Of a stretch of 64,000 nt of DNA, positions 8,173 to 17,468 are shown piece after piece (within the stretch, counting starts at the first letter, position 1; each line of letters starts with the position of its first letter). The translations under genes and the position numbers were made by a program. The stretch comes from Olavius sp. associated proteobacterium Delta 1 (GTDB lineage Bacteria > Desulfobacterota > Desulfobacteria > Desulfobacterales > JAFDCJ01). Under the pieces are notes generated by a model, which was not told the DNA's origin, did no database searches, and was given only the letters and a program-made list of their open reading frames with translations. Location of the stretch: positions 62,001 through 126,000 of the forward strand of contig CACVKW010000871.1 of assembly GCA_902749685.1 (NCBI GenBank). Reading direction: 5' to 3'.

Positions 8173-11100
8173 ATGTCTCAAGCTAATCTTAATATCTATA
8201 CCAGCAACCGCATGGAGATTCTGGTCGAACAGCTGGCACAGATCATCCGGACACCTTTGCCTTCGCCGCTGGCGCCCGAAATTATCGTCGTACAAAGCCG
8301 GGGGATGGAGCGCTGGATTGCCATGGGGCTCGCTGAATTCAACGGTATCAGCGCCAATTGTTGCTTTCCGTTTCCCAATGTATTTTTGGAAAGTATCTTT
8401 AAAAAAGTTAAGCCGGATTTACCGGAAATTTCACCCTTTGATCCTGCAGCTTTGACTTTGCGGCTGATGCGAATAATCCCGGACTGTCTGAATCTAAATG
8501 GATTTGAGAACCTGCGGTCCTTTCTGGCCGACGACAACAACCAACAACTCAAACTGTTTCAACTAGCCGGAAAAATCGCCGATTTATTCGACCAGTATCT
8601 GGTGTTTCGTCCGGAATTGATATTCGAGTGGGAGGCAAAAAAAGAGAAAAAAAAGCCGCCGCATATCTGGCAGGCCAGGCTCTGGCGGGAATTGGTCGGA
8701 GAAATCGGCAACTGGCACCGTGCACGGTTGCGCAAGAGGCTTTTTCAACAAATCAAACAATTAAGCTTAGACACTTCATCCCTACCGGCCAGGGTTTCAA
8801 TTTTCGGAATATCCTATCTGCCCCTGTTCCACCTGCAGGCATACGCGGAGTTGTCCCGCTTATTTGATATCAATTTTTTCATGGTCGATCCCTGTAAAGA
8901 ATATTGGTCTGATATTGTATCAGACCGGGAAATAACAAAAAATCGCCGAAAAAACCCAAAAATCGCCGAAAATGTCGAATGGTATCATCTCGAAAGAGGC
9001 AATCGACTGCTGGCATCCATGGGGACTCAGGGACGTGATTTTTTCGATTTGGTCACCGGTTTTGACTGTCCGATCCACGAACAGTTCGAAGAACCGGAAG
9101 CGCAAAGTGTGCTCGCCTGCCTCCAGTCGGATGTCTTAAACCTGCGAGACAGAGAAGGAAGCGACGTAAATGGGCTTGAGGTATCCGAAAATCTAGCGGG
9201 GTCATCCGGTGCCGCCGGCAAGGACGAATCTATTCAAGTTCATTCATGCCATAGTCCCATGCGCGAAATCGAAATTCTGCACGATAATCTTCTGGCCATG
9301 TTTGAAGAAGATCCGGAGCTTTTGCCCAGAGATGTCATTGTGATGACACCGGACATTGAAACCTATGCGCCTTTCGTGCATGCGGTTTTTGGTGCCCAAT
9401 CCGACGAAATCCTGCGAATACCATTCAGCATCGCGGATCAGAGTTACCGTCGCGAAAACCGTACGATTGATGGATTTCTGGCCCTGCTTGATACAGCAGA
9501 CAGTCGGTTTGGAGCCGTCCAGGTTGTCAGGTTGTTGGAATATTCAGGGATTAAAGAAAAATTCGGCCTGAAGGAGTCCGACCTTAAAATAATTGAGCGC
9601 TGGATCAAAGAGACTCACATTCGCTGGGGAATCGATGAAACCAGCAGAATTGAAGCTGATCTGCCCGGTTATCCGGAAAACACCTGGCGCGCGGGATTGG
9701 ATAGAATCATACTCGGCTACGCCATGCCGGGTGAAAGCCGGACGATGTTTAACGGTATCCTGCCCTTTGATAATATTGAAGGCAGCGAAACTCAGGTTCT
9801 GGGGCGATTTCTAGAATTCGTCGATCGGCTTTTTTTATGGTCTAAAACTTTGGGTGAAACCAAAAAACTGAGTGATTGGCAAAAAACTCTATTGGCGCTG
9901 ATAGACCAATTTTTTCGGCCTGAGGAAAATACAGAGCGGGAATTTCAGTTGTTGCGGCAGGCGCTGGATGATTTGGGTGACAAAGAAGTTCAGGCAAACT
10001 TCCAGGACGGCATCGAACCCCGGGTTATCCGATTTTTCTTAAAATCTTATCTGGAACAAAACAATTATGGTGCGGGTTTTCTGACCGGCGGTATCACGTT
10101 TTGTGCCATGTTACCGATGCGAAGCATCCCGTTTAAGGTCATCTGCCTAATCGGCTTGAACAACGACGCTTTTCCAAGAGAACACCGGCCGTTGAATTTC
10201 GATCTCATGGCACAACACCCAAGGACCGGCGACCGCTCTCGCAGAAACGACGACAAGTATCTATTTCTCGAATCTATCATTTCGGCCCGACAGAAGTTTT
10301 ATATCAGCTATGTGGGACAAAGCATCCAGGACAACTCCCGGATACCGCCATCGGTGCTGGTCAGTGAATTGCTGGACACCATCGAAAAGAGCTTTGAATC
10401 CACCGATAGCCATATTATCGAACATATCGTAACGCACCACCGGTTGCAGCCGTTTTCGGCATGGTATTTTAGAGCGGACAGCGGGCTGTTCAGTTATTCC
10501 ACCGAGAACATGCTGGCCGGCAGCGGGGCAAATGAAAAAAAGGAGCCGCTTCCATTTTTCGACCGCAGGCTGCCATTGACGGCGGAAGAATCTGATAAAT
10601 GGAAAAAGATAGATCTTGAATCAATGTGCCGGTTTTTCAACAACCCGGCTATGTTTTTGGTTCAACGACGGTTAGGGATTAGGCTGGAAGATGAGGCGCT
10701 TCTGTCAGAGGAGCGTGAAAATTTTGAACTTCAACCACTGGAAGGTTATCTGGTCGGGCAGAATCTGGTAAAAAGTCTGGTTTCAGGCGTTTCGCTAATA
10801 GATTTTAAACCGATTCAGAAAGCAATCGGACAACTGCCCCATGGTCATGTCGGTGACTACTACTACGCCGATGTGACGATTGAGGTGCAAAATTTTGTCA
10901 GGCAGATAGAAAAATATATTGCGGCCGAGGTGCTTGATTCAATCGAGATAGATTTTGAAACAGCTGATTTCGATTTCAGTGGCCGTCTTTCTCCAGTGTC
11001 GGATTTCGGCTGCATTCACATTCGTTACGGTCGGCAAAGAGTCAATGATTTACTCAAAACATGGATTTATCATTTAGTTTATTGCCACACAGCGCCGCCG

Positions 11101-11481
11101 GATTACGAAAAAAACAGCTACCTGATTTGTAAAGACGCGGCGGTTCAATTTGAACCGCTGGCCGACAGCCTGCCACTTCTGGCAGCACTTCTCCAGATAT
11201 ACCGGCAGGGATTGGAGATCCCGCTTCATTTTTTCCCGAAGTCTTCGTTCGAATATGCCGATGCAGTGCTCAGCAAGTCGAAACCGGAAACAACCGCCCT
11301 GCTGCAGGCTAAAAAGAAATGGGTCGGCAGCGAATTTGCTAAACATGCCAGGCCAGAGTCCAAAGACCCCTACTATGATCTTTGTTTTCGCCAATTCGAT
11401 CCGTTTGATAAGCAATTCAAGAAACTCGCAATAAAGGTCTTTGAACCGCTGTTGGCCCACAGCAGAAAAATTAAACGATAG
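8173..11481 (+). CDS. recC: Exodeoxyribonuclease V gamma subunit (RecC)
   Basis: 1102 residues from the ATG at 8173, close to the length of E. coli RecC; the open frame extends to 8152, but SQANLNIYTSNRMEILVEQLA is the usual opening. RecC has a dead helicase-like fold with no Walker A. It forms the pin that splits the duplex and reads Chi in the RecBCD complex. Recognisable blocks are EIIVVQSRGMERWIAMGLAE, MTPDIETYAPFVHAVFG, the MRSIPFKVICLIGLNNDAFP segment and the later DDKYLFLESIISA. Unusually it is separated from recB and recD by three other genes. All five following genes are on the same strand, so a common transcript is possible. No defect is seen. Confidence 0.9.
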   Translation: MSQANLNIYTSNRMEILVEQLAQIIRTPLPSPLAPEIIVVQSRGMERWIAMGLAEFNGISANCCFPFPNVFLESIFKKVKPDLPEISPFDPAALTLRLMRIIPDCLNLNGFENLRSFLADDNNQQLKLFQLAGKIADLFDQYLVFRPELIFEWEAKKEKKKPPHIWQARLWRELVGEIGNWHRARLRKRLFQQIKQLSLDTSSLPARVSIFGISYLPLFHLQAYAELSRLFDINFFMVDPCKEYWSDIVSDREITKNRRKNPKIAENVEWYHLERGNRLLASMGTQGRDFFDLVTGFDCPIHEQFEEPEAQSVLACLQSDVLNLRDREGSDVNGLEVSENLAGSSGAAGKDESIQVHSCHSPMREIEILHDNLLAMFEEDPELLPRDVIVMTPDIETYAPFVHAVFGAQSDEILRIPFSIADQSYRRENRTIDGFLALLDTADSRFGAVQVVRLLEYSGIKEKFGLKESDLKIIERWIKETHIRWGIDETSRIEADLPGYPENTWRAGLDRIILGYAMPGESRTMFNGILPFDNIEGSETQVLGRFLEFVDRLFLWSKTLGETKKLSDWQKTLLALIDQFFRPEENTEREFQLLRQALDDLGDKEVQANFQDGIEPRVIRFFLKSYLEQNNYGAGFLTGGITFCAMLPMRSIPFKVICLIGLNNDAFPREHRPLNFDLMAQHPRTGDRSRRNDDKYLFLESIISARQKFYISYVGQSIQDNSRIPPSVLVSELLDTIEKSFESTDSHIIEHIVTHHRLQPFSAWYFRADSGLFSYSTENMLAGSGANEKKEPLPFFDRRLPLTAEESDKWKKIDLESMCRFFNNPAMFLVQRRLGIRLEDEALLSEERENFELQPLEGYLVGQNLVKSLVSGVSLIDFKPIQKAIGQLPHGHVGDYYYADVTIEVQNFVRQIEKYIAAEVLDSIEIDFETADFDFSGRLSPVSDFGCIHIRYGRQRVNDLLKTWIYHLVYCHTAPPDYEKNSYLICKDAAVQFEPLADSLPLLAALLQIYRQGLEIPLHFFPKSSFEYADAVLSKSKPETTALLQAKKKWVGSEFAKHARPESKDPYYDLCFRQFDPFDKQFKKLAIKVFEPLLAHSRKIKR

Positions 11482-11589
11482 AAAAGGCCGAATCCGCCTA
11501 AAAACCGGCGGACAAGAATGATATAAAATCCTAAACTTGAATGCATATTTGGCCGAAAAGAATATTGTATTATATGAAGGAGAATAAAG

Positions 11590-11982
11590 ATGGCACTGAT
11601 CGCCCAGTTGCATGATGGCGTGGCAATCAACAAATGCCCGCTAGACCAACCCAAATTGACCATCGGCCGGAGTTCGGACTGCGATATATTTATCGATGAT
11701 GTCGTGGTCAGCACCGAACATGCCGTAATCGAGCAGGTCGATAGCCCTGGTTCCGGGACACAGATCGATTATTATATCCATGATCTGGGAAGCACCAATG
11801 GCACTCAAGTGAACGGTGACGCGGTAAGCCGTCAGAAATTGAGCCATAATGATGTTATCCGGATCGGATGGGTAAACTTCAAATTTATCGATGAAAATAA
11901 AGCCGACCCTGACCAGACAGCGAAAATTCACAAAAGCTGGATTCCCGGCGTGTACTATACAAAGGATAAACCGGACGATTGA
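11590..11982 (+). CDS. Small FHA-domain protein
   Basis: A 130-residue protein that is almost entirely a forkhead-associated domain, a phosphothreonine-binding module. GRSSDCDIFIDD at about 26-37 carries the conserved Gly-Arg and Ser, VSTEHAVI gives the Ser-x-x-His, and LGSTNGTQVNG gives the asparagine loop. A strong AAGGAGA Shine-Dalgarno lies ahead of the ATG. A short C-terminal tail ends IPGVYYTKDKPDD. It would read a Ser/Thr kinase signal, but no kinase or phosphatase partner is visible nearby. It stands in the gap between recC and the FliK-like gene; a role in secretion or flagellar assembly is only suggested by position. Confidence 0.8.
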   Translation: MALIAQLHDGVAINKCPLDQPKLTIGRSSDCDIFIDDVVVSTEHAVIEQVDSPGSGTQIDYYIHDLGSTNGTQVNGDAVSRQKLSHNDVIRIGWVNFKFIDENKADPDQTAKIHKSWIPGVYYTKDKPDD

Positions 11983-12079
11983 AAAATGAATATCGATTGA
12001 ATCCTGCCATGTTGTGACTTATGGAATGATTGCATTCCTCTAATATTCGTTTCACTATTGCCACCAGTCATTTTGAACC

Positions 12080-13249
12080 ATGGATATACTCCCTCAGATA
12101 ACGGTTTCGATCAAACCCGAGTTGTATCAATCCGTTTTGAAAACGAGTTCCTTCAAACCCGGCAGCACGCTCAGGCTTAAAGTCATTGAGCTTAGAGGTG
12201 ACCGCGCCCTGATTGATTTTGGACACTTTCGCGCCACTGCCGATGTTAAAATTCCCGTGGCATTGGGTGAAGAACTGCTGGTTAAAGTGCAGGAGTCCGG
12301 CCCACAACTCAGATTGTGTCTGCTCAACCCTGAATTAAAGACCATTTCATCGACAGATTCAGGTCCGCCGCACTTGGAAAATCTTTCTGACGACGGTTTC
12401 AAAGGAATCCAAAAGGATATCAAACAAATTCTAAATCAAATTCTGGCTGGGCAATCTGTTAAAAACATCCCAAAGCCAATTCTAAATATTTTAGAAGGCT
12501 TAAATACCCACTTTGAAACTTTTAACTTAGAAAAAGTCATCGCTGAAGTGATGCCGCGCCTCAAGTTGTACGTGGATCATTCAGGCATCTTTTTCGAAAA
12601 AATGCTTGAATCGGTCATCGCAAGATTGCTGAATGAATCTGAGGCCGCATCATCCAGGCAGCTGGCCAATCATCCTGATGTGCAAACTATCGTGGAGCGC
12701 GATCTTAAGGCCAGCCTTTTGGTATTAAAAAATTTTGTGGAAAATGACGCGTCGCTGCAAAAAACCTTTGATTCCCGGACCATGACAACCATGCGCCAGG
12801 CAGTCGATGTGTTGCTGACCGATATTACCAACCAGCAGGGCCGGGCAGTCCGGCAACTGGATTCTACAGAACCGTTTCAGGTCTTTACATACGCGCTGCC
12901 CCTTGAGGAAGAAAAACAGGCGGCAAAGTTAAAAATTTACTATCAAAAGAAACAAAAAGCCGGATCAAAAAAAGGATTTCAAATTTCCCTGTTGCTGTCC
13001 ATGGATCGACTGGGGGAGGTGCGAACCGATTTCTATCTTTTAGATACGGATTTGAAGGTAACTTTTTTCGTTAAAGACCCGTCCACGAAGGCTAAAATTC
13101 AGGAAAATTGCCTGGATTTGCAGGAAATTCTGAATCCATTTTTTAATCAAACCCTGGTGCAGGTCATTGTGTCCGAAAAAAAAATTAAAGACTTTGACCG
13201 TGAAAATGTACAAATCACCAGCGACAGAAAAGTTGATCTATTAATTTAA
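12080..13249 (+). CDS. FliK-like hook-length control homologue (YlqG type)
   Basis: 389 residues. The N-terminal 90 residues (ITVSIKPELYQSV, then FKPGSTLRLKVIELRGDRALIDFG) form a small beta-rich module, and the C-terminal part (YALPLEEEKQAAKLKIYYQKKQ, then SMDRLGEVRTDFYLLD) resembles FliK C-terminal domains that contact FlhB. The next gene encodes a free FlhB C-terminal-like domain, an arrangement known from the B. subtilis ylqG-ylqH pair. This pairing is the main evidence. No flagellar operon lies in the window. No clear Shine-Dalgarno precedes the ATG. The middle region (about 95-230) is helical and of unknown role. Confidence 0.65.
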   Translation: MDILPQITVSIKPELYQSVLKTSSFKPGSTLRLKVIELRGDRALIDFGHFRATADVKIPVALGEELLVKVQESGPQLRLCLLNPELKTISSTDSGPPHLENLSDDGFKGIQKDIKQILNQILAGQSVKNIPKPILNILEGLNTHFETFNLEKVIAEVMPRLKLYVDHSGIFFEKMLESVIARLLNESEAASSRQLANHPDVQTIVERDLKASLLVLKNFVENDASLQKTFDSRTMTTMRQAVDVLLTDITNQQGRAVRQLDSTEPFQVFTYALPLEEEKQAAKLKIYYQKKQKAGSKKGFQISLLLSMDRLGEVRTDFYLLDTDLKVTFFVKDPSTKAKIQENCLDLQEILNPFFNQTLVQVIVSEKKIKDFDRENVQITSDRKVDLLI

Positions 13250-13251
13250 GC

Positions 13252-13512
13252 ATGGATAAATCTCCCAAAGCAGTCGCCCTGAAATACGATGGAAAAAAAG
13301 ATAAGGCCCCGAGGGTTGTTGCCACGGGCAGGGGTAATATTGCCGAAAAAATCATTGATATTGCCAAAGAACATAATGTACCACTATACGAGGATAAAAA
13401 CCTGATTCAAATCCTGCAAGCACTGGATTTGGAAACGGAGATCCCGCCGGAATTATATCGCGCCGTGGCTGAGGTGCTGGCTTTCGTATATCGGTTAAAT
13501 AGTATGAAATAG
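13252..13512 (+). CDS. FlhB-like C-terminal domain protein (YlqH type)
   Basis: 86 residues matching only the cytoplasmic C-terminal domain of FlhB/YscU: AVALKYDGKKDKAPRVVATG, then IAEKIIDIAKEHNVPLYED and IPPELYRAVAEVLAFVY. In FlhB the NPTH sequence precedes this part and self-cleaves. Here that site and the membrane domain are absent, so this is a stand-alone switch-like domain. It begins two bases after the stop of the FliK-like gene with no Shine-Dalgarno of its own, indicating translational coupling. The two products probably bind each other as FliK and FlhB do. Confidence 0.85.
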   Translation: MDKSPKAVALKYDGKKDKAPRVVATGRGNIAEKIIDIAKEHNVPLYEDKNLIQILQALDLETEIPPELYRAVAEVLAFVYRLNSMK

Positions 13513-13514
13513 AG

Positions 13515-13570
13515 ACATCAGGTGTCCGGTGTCAGCAAAAAGATGACAGACGTCAGAAGACTGAGAACAG
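13515..13570. repeat. TGTCAGG-type heptamer array
   Basis: Words of the form TCAGGTG, TCCGGTG, TCAGCAA, later ACAGACG and TCAGAAG, keep a 7-base register. The array begins directly after the flhB-like stop codon and belongs to the same word family as the hairpin at 1846-1899. Confidence 0.5.
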
Positions 13571-13584
13571 AACGTGCTTCCCGA

Positions 13585-13682
13585 AACTCGCAACTCGTAA
13601 CTCTAAACGCACAACCCGTAACCCGCAATCCGTAACTCGAAACCCGTAACCCGAACCGCGTAACTCGTAACCCGCAACCCGA
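13585..13682. repeat. Fourteen-unit heptamer array abutting the recB start codon
   Basis: Exactly 98 bases that divide into fourteen 7-base units with consensus AACYCGN (for example AACTCGC, AACTCGT, AACCCGT, AACCCGC). The last unit ends at 13682, three bases before the recB ATG at 13686. The array therefore occupies the place where a Shine-Dalgarno would be expected, and none is visible. Confidence 0.85.
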
Positions 13683-13685
13683 CTT

Positions 13686-16600
13686 ATGAAACCATTTGAC
13701 CTGCTCAATGCTCCGCTTGAGGGAATCAATCTGATAGAGGCCAGTGCCGGCACCGGCAAGACCTACAATATTGAGGGCCTGTATCTACGGCTGATTCTGG
13801 AGATGCAATTGCAGGTTGACCAGATACTGGTGCTAACGTTTACCAACGCCGCCACTGAAGAGCTAAAAGATAGGATCCGCAATAAACTGGCAAGCGCCAA
13901 AGATGCTTTTGGCCAGGGAGCAAGCGCTGATCCCCTTACCGCGGCCCTGCTGAAAAAATATCCGGATGCCAAAGCAGCAGGACTGCGGCTCCACGATTCC
14001 CTCATCGATTTCGATCAAGCGGCTATTTTTACCATCCATGGGTTTTGCCAGCGGGTATTGCATGAAAACGCCTTTGAGACACAAAATTTATTTGACACTG
14101 AGCTTGTCACCGACCAGACCCATCTTATGCAGGAAGTCGCGGATGATTTCTGGCGCAAGACATTTTATCACGCCCCCCTGGAACTCATCAGTTTTGTCTT
14201 GAACAGAAATAACGGCCCGGATTATTTCTATCGGCTGCTGGGCGGGTTAAAAACACCGGATGTCAAAATCGTGCCTGATTTAGCCGAACCGGCCCTGGAT
14301 GCACTCACGCTATATCGGGCGTCACTGAGTGCCGTAAAAAATGCCTGGCCGGCTGCGAGTCAAGCAGCAATACAGGCCCTAACAGACCCGGCCTTAAACG
14401 CTAATATCTACGGCGGTCCCAAACCTGCTAAAAATCATCCCGAGCTGACGCAAAGAGAATTGCAAGTGAGCATTCTGGTTGAGGCAATGGACAATCTTGC
14501 CGATCCGATAAATATTGGTTTTCCGTTATTTAAACATTTCGAAAGATTCACGACCTCCAAGCTGGTAAAATCCACCAAAAAAAACCACAAACCACCTGAA
14601 CACGAATTTTTCGATCTCTGTGATGATCTGCTCAGGCGGGAAGCGCAGCTAAATGCTGAATTGGAAACCTACCTGGTATATCTGAAAACCCAATTGTTGG
14701 CCTTTGCGCTTTCCGAACTCCCAAAAAAGAAAAAAGAGCAGAATGTTCAGTATTTTGATGATCTTCTGATAACGTTGATCGATGCGCTTCAATCTAAAAG
14801 CGGGGACGTTTTGCAAAACGCGATTCGTCAGAAATACAAAGCCGCACTGGTCGATGAATTTCAAGATACAGACAACACCCAGTACCAAATTTTGACCCGA
14901 TTGTTCTCACACAAAACCAGCCTGCTGTTTTTGATCGGCGATCCCAAACAGGCCATATACAGTTTCAGAGGCGCCGATATTTTCTCATACATGCAGGCCG
15001 CCCGCAGTGCGGCTGCAAAATTTACGCTTACGGATAACTGGCGTTCACAGCCCCAATTGATCATAGCGGTCAACACCATATTTGGTAACAACAAAGCACC
15101 GTTTGTGTTTGGGGAGATTCCGTTTGCAGCCGGCAACCCTGCCAGGCAAGCGGCAAATCAAAATCAATCTTCAAGTCCCCCCTTAACCCTGTGGTATCTG
15201 GAGGCCGGCCGGTTTTCGGCCGACGAAAACCTCATCAATAAAGGAGATGCGATTCAACTGATTGCTGACGCCGTCGGCGCTGAGATCAATCGGCTTACAT
15301 CAGAACCATCTCCGGTTGCACCCGGTGACATTGCGGTGCTGGTGCGCACCAATGATCAGGCCCAACTGATAAAAAACGTATTGGGCAGCCGAAATGTCCC
15401 TTCCGTTTTATATAGCACCGGGAACATTTTTGACACCCGCGAGGCCTCTGAAGTGGAAAAAGCACTGCAGGCAATTGCAGATCCCACAGACATCGCCCAC
15501 CTTAAAGCTGCCCTGGCAACCGACATCGTGGGAATGCCGGCCGAAGATTTAATTACCGACGATCTTGAATCAGGCCGGTGGGAAAGCCGGCTTCTCCGGT
15601 TCAGCGATTATCATCGACTCTGGGATCGATATGGCTTTATCCGTATGTTCCGGTTGTTTCTGGCCCAAGAACAGGTTCGGGGACGACTTTTAAGCCTGCC
15701 GGATGGTGAACGACGACTGACCAATGTGCTGCATCTGACCGAAGTGTTGCATCGCCGGTCGATGGATAAAAACGCGGGCATCACCGATTTATTAAAGTGG
15801 CTGGCCGAGCAACGGGAACCCCGGACGCCGCGTCTTGAGGAACACCAGCTGCGACTTGAAAGTGATGAAAAAGCAGTCAAAATAGTCACCATTCACAAAA
15901 GTAAGGGCCTGGAGTATCCGATCGTATTCTGCCCGTTCGGATGGGAAAAATCATTGATCAGAAATGAAGAATTCACTTTTCATGACATCGATGATGACCT
16001 GCGGCTAACCCTCGATCTGGGATCAGATGCAGGCAACCATCATATCGCCCTGGCTCAAAACGAGATATTGTCTGAAAACCTAAGACTGCTGTATGTGGCA
16101 CTGACGCGAGCCAAAGATCGATGTTATCTGGTCTGGGGACGCATCAATACAGCTGAAACATCAGCTCTGGCCTATTTGCTCCATTGTGATATAAATTTGC
16201 AGTCCGGTATTCCAACCGAAGATTTTACGCAGCATACAAAAGAACAATTTCTGGCCAAAACGGATGCAGAATTTGTCGAAGATCTAAGACAGCTTTACCG
16301 CAGGTCTCAAAACAGCATCCGGATTGAACCATTGCCCGCGCCAACCGGCTGGGATACTATAATCCGGCCGCAAAAAGAATGTGAAATCCCTTGCTTTGCG
16401 CGTAAATTCAACGGGATAATTGATTATTCATGGAAGATCTCAAGTTATTCTTCACTGGTATCTGCCGGTCTGCCGGATGTCGATTTGCCGGATCGAGATG
16501 TTGCCCGAAATGTTTTTCAACCGGATAAATTAATCCCGTCGGCGGTGCCAAGACCGGAAAGAAACCGGAATGATATCTCTATTTTTTCATTTCCCAAAGG

Positions 16601-17333
16601 TGCCCGTGCCGGAATTTTTTTTCATGACATTTTTGAGCACTACGATTTTGCGACGACTAATTCTGACGAAGCGGCGCAATTGGTAGCTAAAAAGCTTCAG
16701 CAGTACGGATTCGACCTAATATGGCAGGAGACCGTTTGCCGGACATTAACCAATGTGCTGTCGATTTCGCTGCATCCGGATCTTGCGAAGTTGAAACTCT
16801 CTTCGATACGAATGCGTGATCGCGCAAATGAAATGGAATTTTATTTTCCCATAAAGCATCTATCACCCCGCAATCTTTCAAAAATTTTCAGATTAAATCC
16901 TCAGGCCGAGAAATTGAAGACCTTTTCCGGCAATTTGGCAAAACTGGAATTCAGACCCCTGCGGGGCTTTATGAAAGGCTACATTGATCTGGTATTTCAG
17001 TATGAAGGGCGATTCTATCTGGTGGATTGGAAATCCAACTACCTGGGACCAATTCTTGATGATTATGACCAGGAGGCCCTTTTCCAAACCATGCAAACAG
17101 ATCTTTACACCCTGCAGTACCACCTTTACGCCCTGGCGCTGCATCAATATCTGCGCTATCAGAAACCGGGATACAGCTATGAAGAGAATTTTGGTGGCGT
17201 CTTTTATGTTTTCATCAGAGGCGTGGATCACACCCGGGGCCCTGAGACCGGCATTTTTTTTGATCGTCCCGCACCTGAACTTATCCATAGACTAGGGGGA
17301 ACATTGATTCCCGGATACGGGGAAACGGAATGA
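13686..17333 (+). CDS. recB: Exodeoxyribonuclease V beta subunit (RecB)
   Basis: 1215 residues, the full RecB length. It is an SF1 3'-5' helicase with a C-terminal nuclease domain. Walker A lies in EASAGTGKTY near 19-28, LVLTFTNAATEELKDRI follows, Walker B is in VDEFQDTDNTQY near 392, then LIGDPKQAIYSFRGAD. VTIHKSKGLEYPIVF is motif V and LLYVALTRAKDR is motif VI. The nuclease active site LVDWKSNYLG lies near 1113, with the Asp and Lys of the RecB nuclease family. It opens double-strand breaks for homologous recombination together with RecC and RecD. Its start codon follows a heptamer array by three bases with no Shine-Dalgarno; a later start would remove Walker A. Confidence 0.94.
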   Translation: MKPFDLLNAPLEGINLIEASAGTGKTYNIEGLYLRLILEMQLQVDQILVLTFTNAATEELKDRIRNKLASAKDAFGQGASADPLTAALLKKYPDAKAAGLRLHDSLIDFDQAAIFTIHGFCQRVLHENAFETQNLFDTELVTDQTHLMQEVADDFWRKTFYHAPLELISFVLNRNNGPDYFYRLLGGLKTPDVKIVPDLAEPALDALTLYRASLSAVKNAWPAASQAAIQALTDPALNANIYGGPKPAKNHPELTQRELQVSILVEAMDNLADPINIGFPLFKHFERFTTSKLVKSTKKNHKPPEHEFFDLCDDLLRREAQLNAELETYLVYLKTQLLAFALSELPKKKKEQNVQYFDDLLITLIDALQSKSGDVLQNAIRQKYKAALVDEFQDTDNTQYQILTRLFSHKTSLLFLIGDPKQAIYSFRGADIFSYMQAARSAAAKFTLTDNWRSQPQLIIAVNTIFGNNKAPFVFGEIPFAAGNPARQAANQNQSSSPPLTLWYLEAGRFSADENLINKGDAIQLIADAVGAEINRLTSEPSPVAPGDIAVLVRTNDQAQLIKNVLGSRNVPSVLYSTGNIFDTREASEVEKALQAIADPTDIAHLKAALATDIVGMPAEDLITDDLESGRWESRLLRFSDYHRLWDRYGFIRMFRLFLAQEQVRGRLLSLPDGERRLTNVLHLTEVLHRRSMDKNAGITDLLKWLAEQREPRTPRLEEHQLRLESDEKAVKIVTIHKSKGLEYPIVFCPFGWEKSLIRNEEFTFHDIDDDLRLTLDLGSDAGNHHIALAQNEILSENLRLLYVALTRAKDRCYLVWGRINTAETSALAYLLHCDINLQSGIPTEDFTQHTKEQFLAKTDAEFVEDLRQLYRRSQNSIRIEPLPAPTGWDTIIRPQKECEIPCFARKFNGIIDYSWKISSYSSLVSAGLPDVDLPDRDVARNVFQPDKLIPSAVPRPERNRNDISIFSFPKGARAGIFFHDIFEHYDFATTNSDEAAQLVAKKLQQYGFDLIWQETVCRTLTNVLSISLHPDLAKLKLSSIRMRDRANEMEFYFPIKHLSPRNLSKIFRLNPQAEKLKTFSGNLAKLEFRPLRGFMKGYIDLVFQYEGRFYLVDWKSNYLGPILDDYDQEALFQTMQTDLYTLQYHLYALALHQYLRYQKPGYSYEENFGGVFYVFIRGVDHTRGPETGIFFDRPAPELIHRLGGTLIPGYGETE

Positions 17334-17335
17334 AA

Positions 17336-17440
17336 ATGGAAGATTGAAGAATGAATATTTAAGGAAGCGCTTCGCTCTGCCTGATTATGTTATCCGATAT
17401 CTGTCGTCTGTCTTCTGAAACCTGAACATTTAAACCGGGA
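17336..17440. repeat. Element B fragment and CTGTC heptamers between recB and recD
   Basis: A partial element B (GAATGAATATTTAAGGAAGC, then GCTTCGCTCTGCC) is followed by 7-base words ATCTGTC, GTCTGTC, TTCTGAA, ACCTGAA. It fills most of the gap between recB and recD. Confidence 0.5.
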
Positions 17441-17468
17441 CACATCAAACGCTATAAACTTAAACCAT

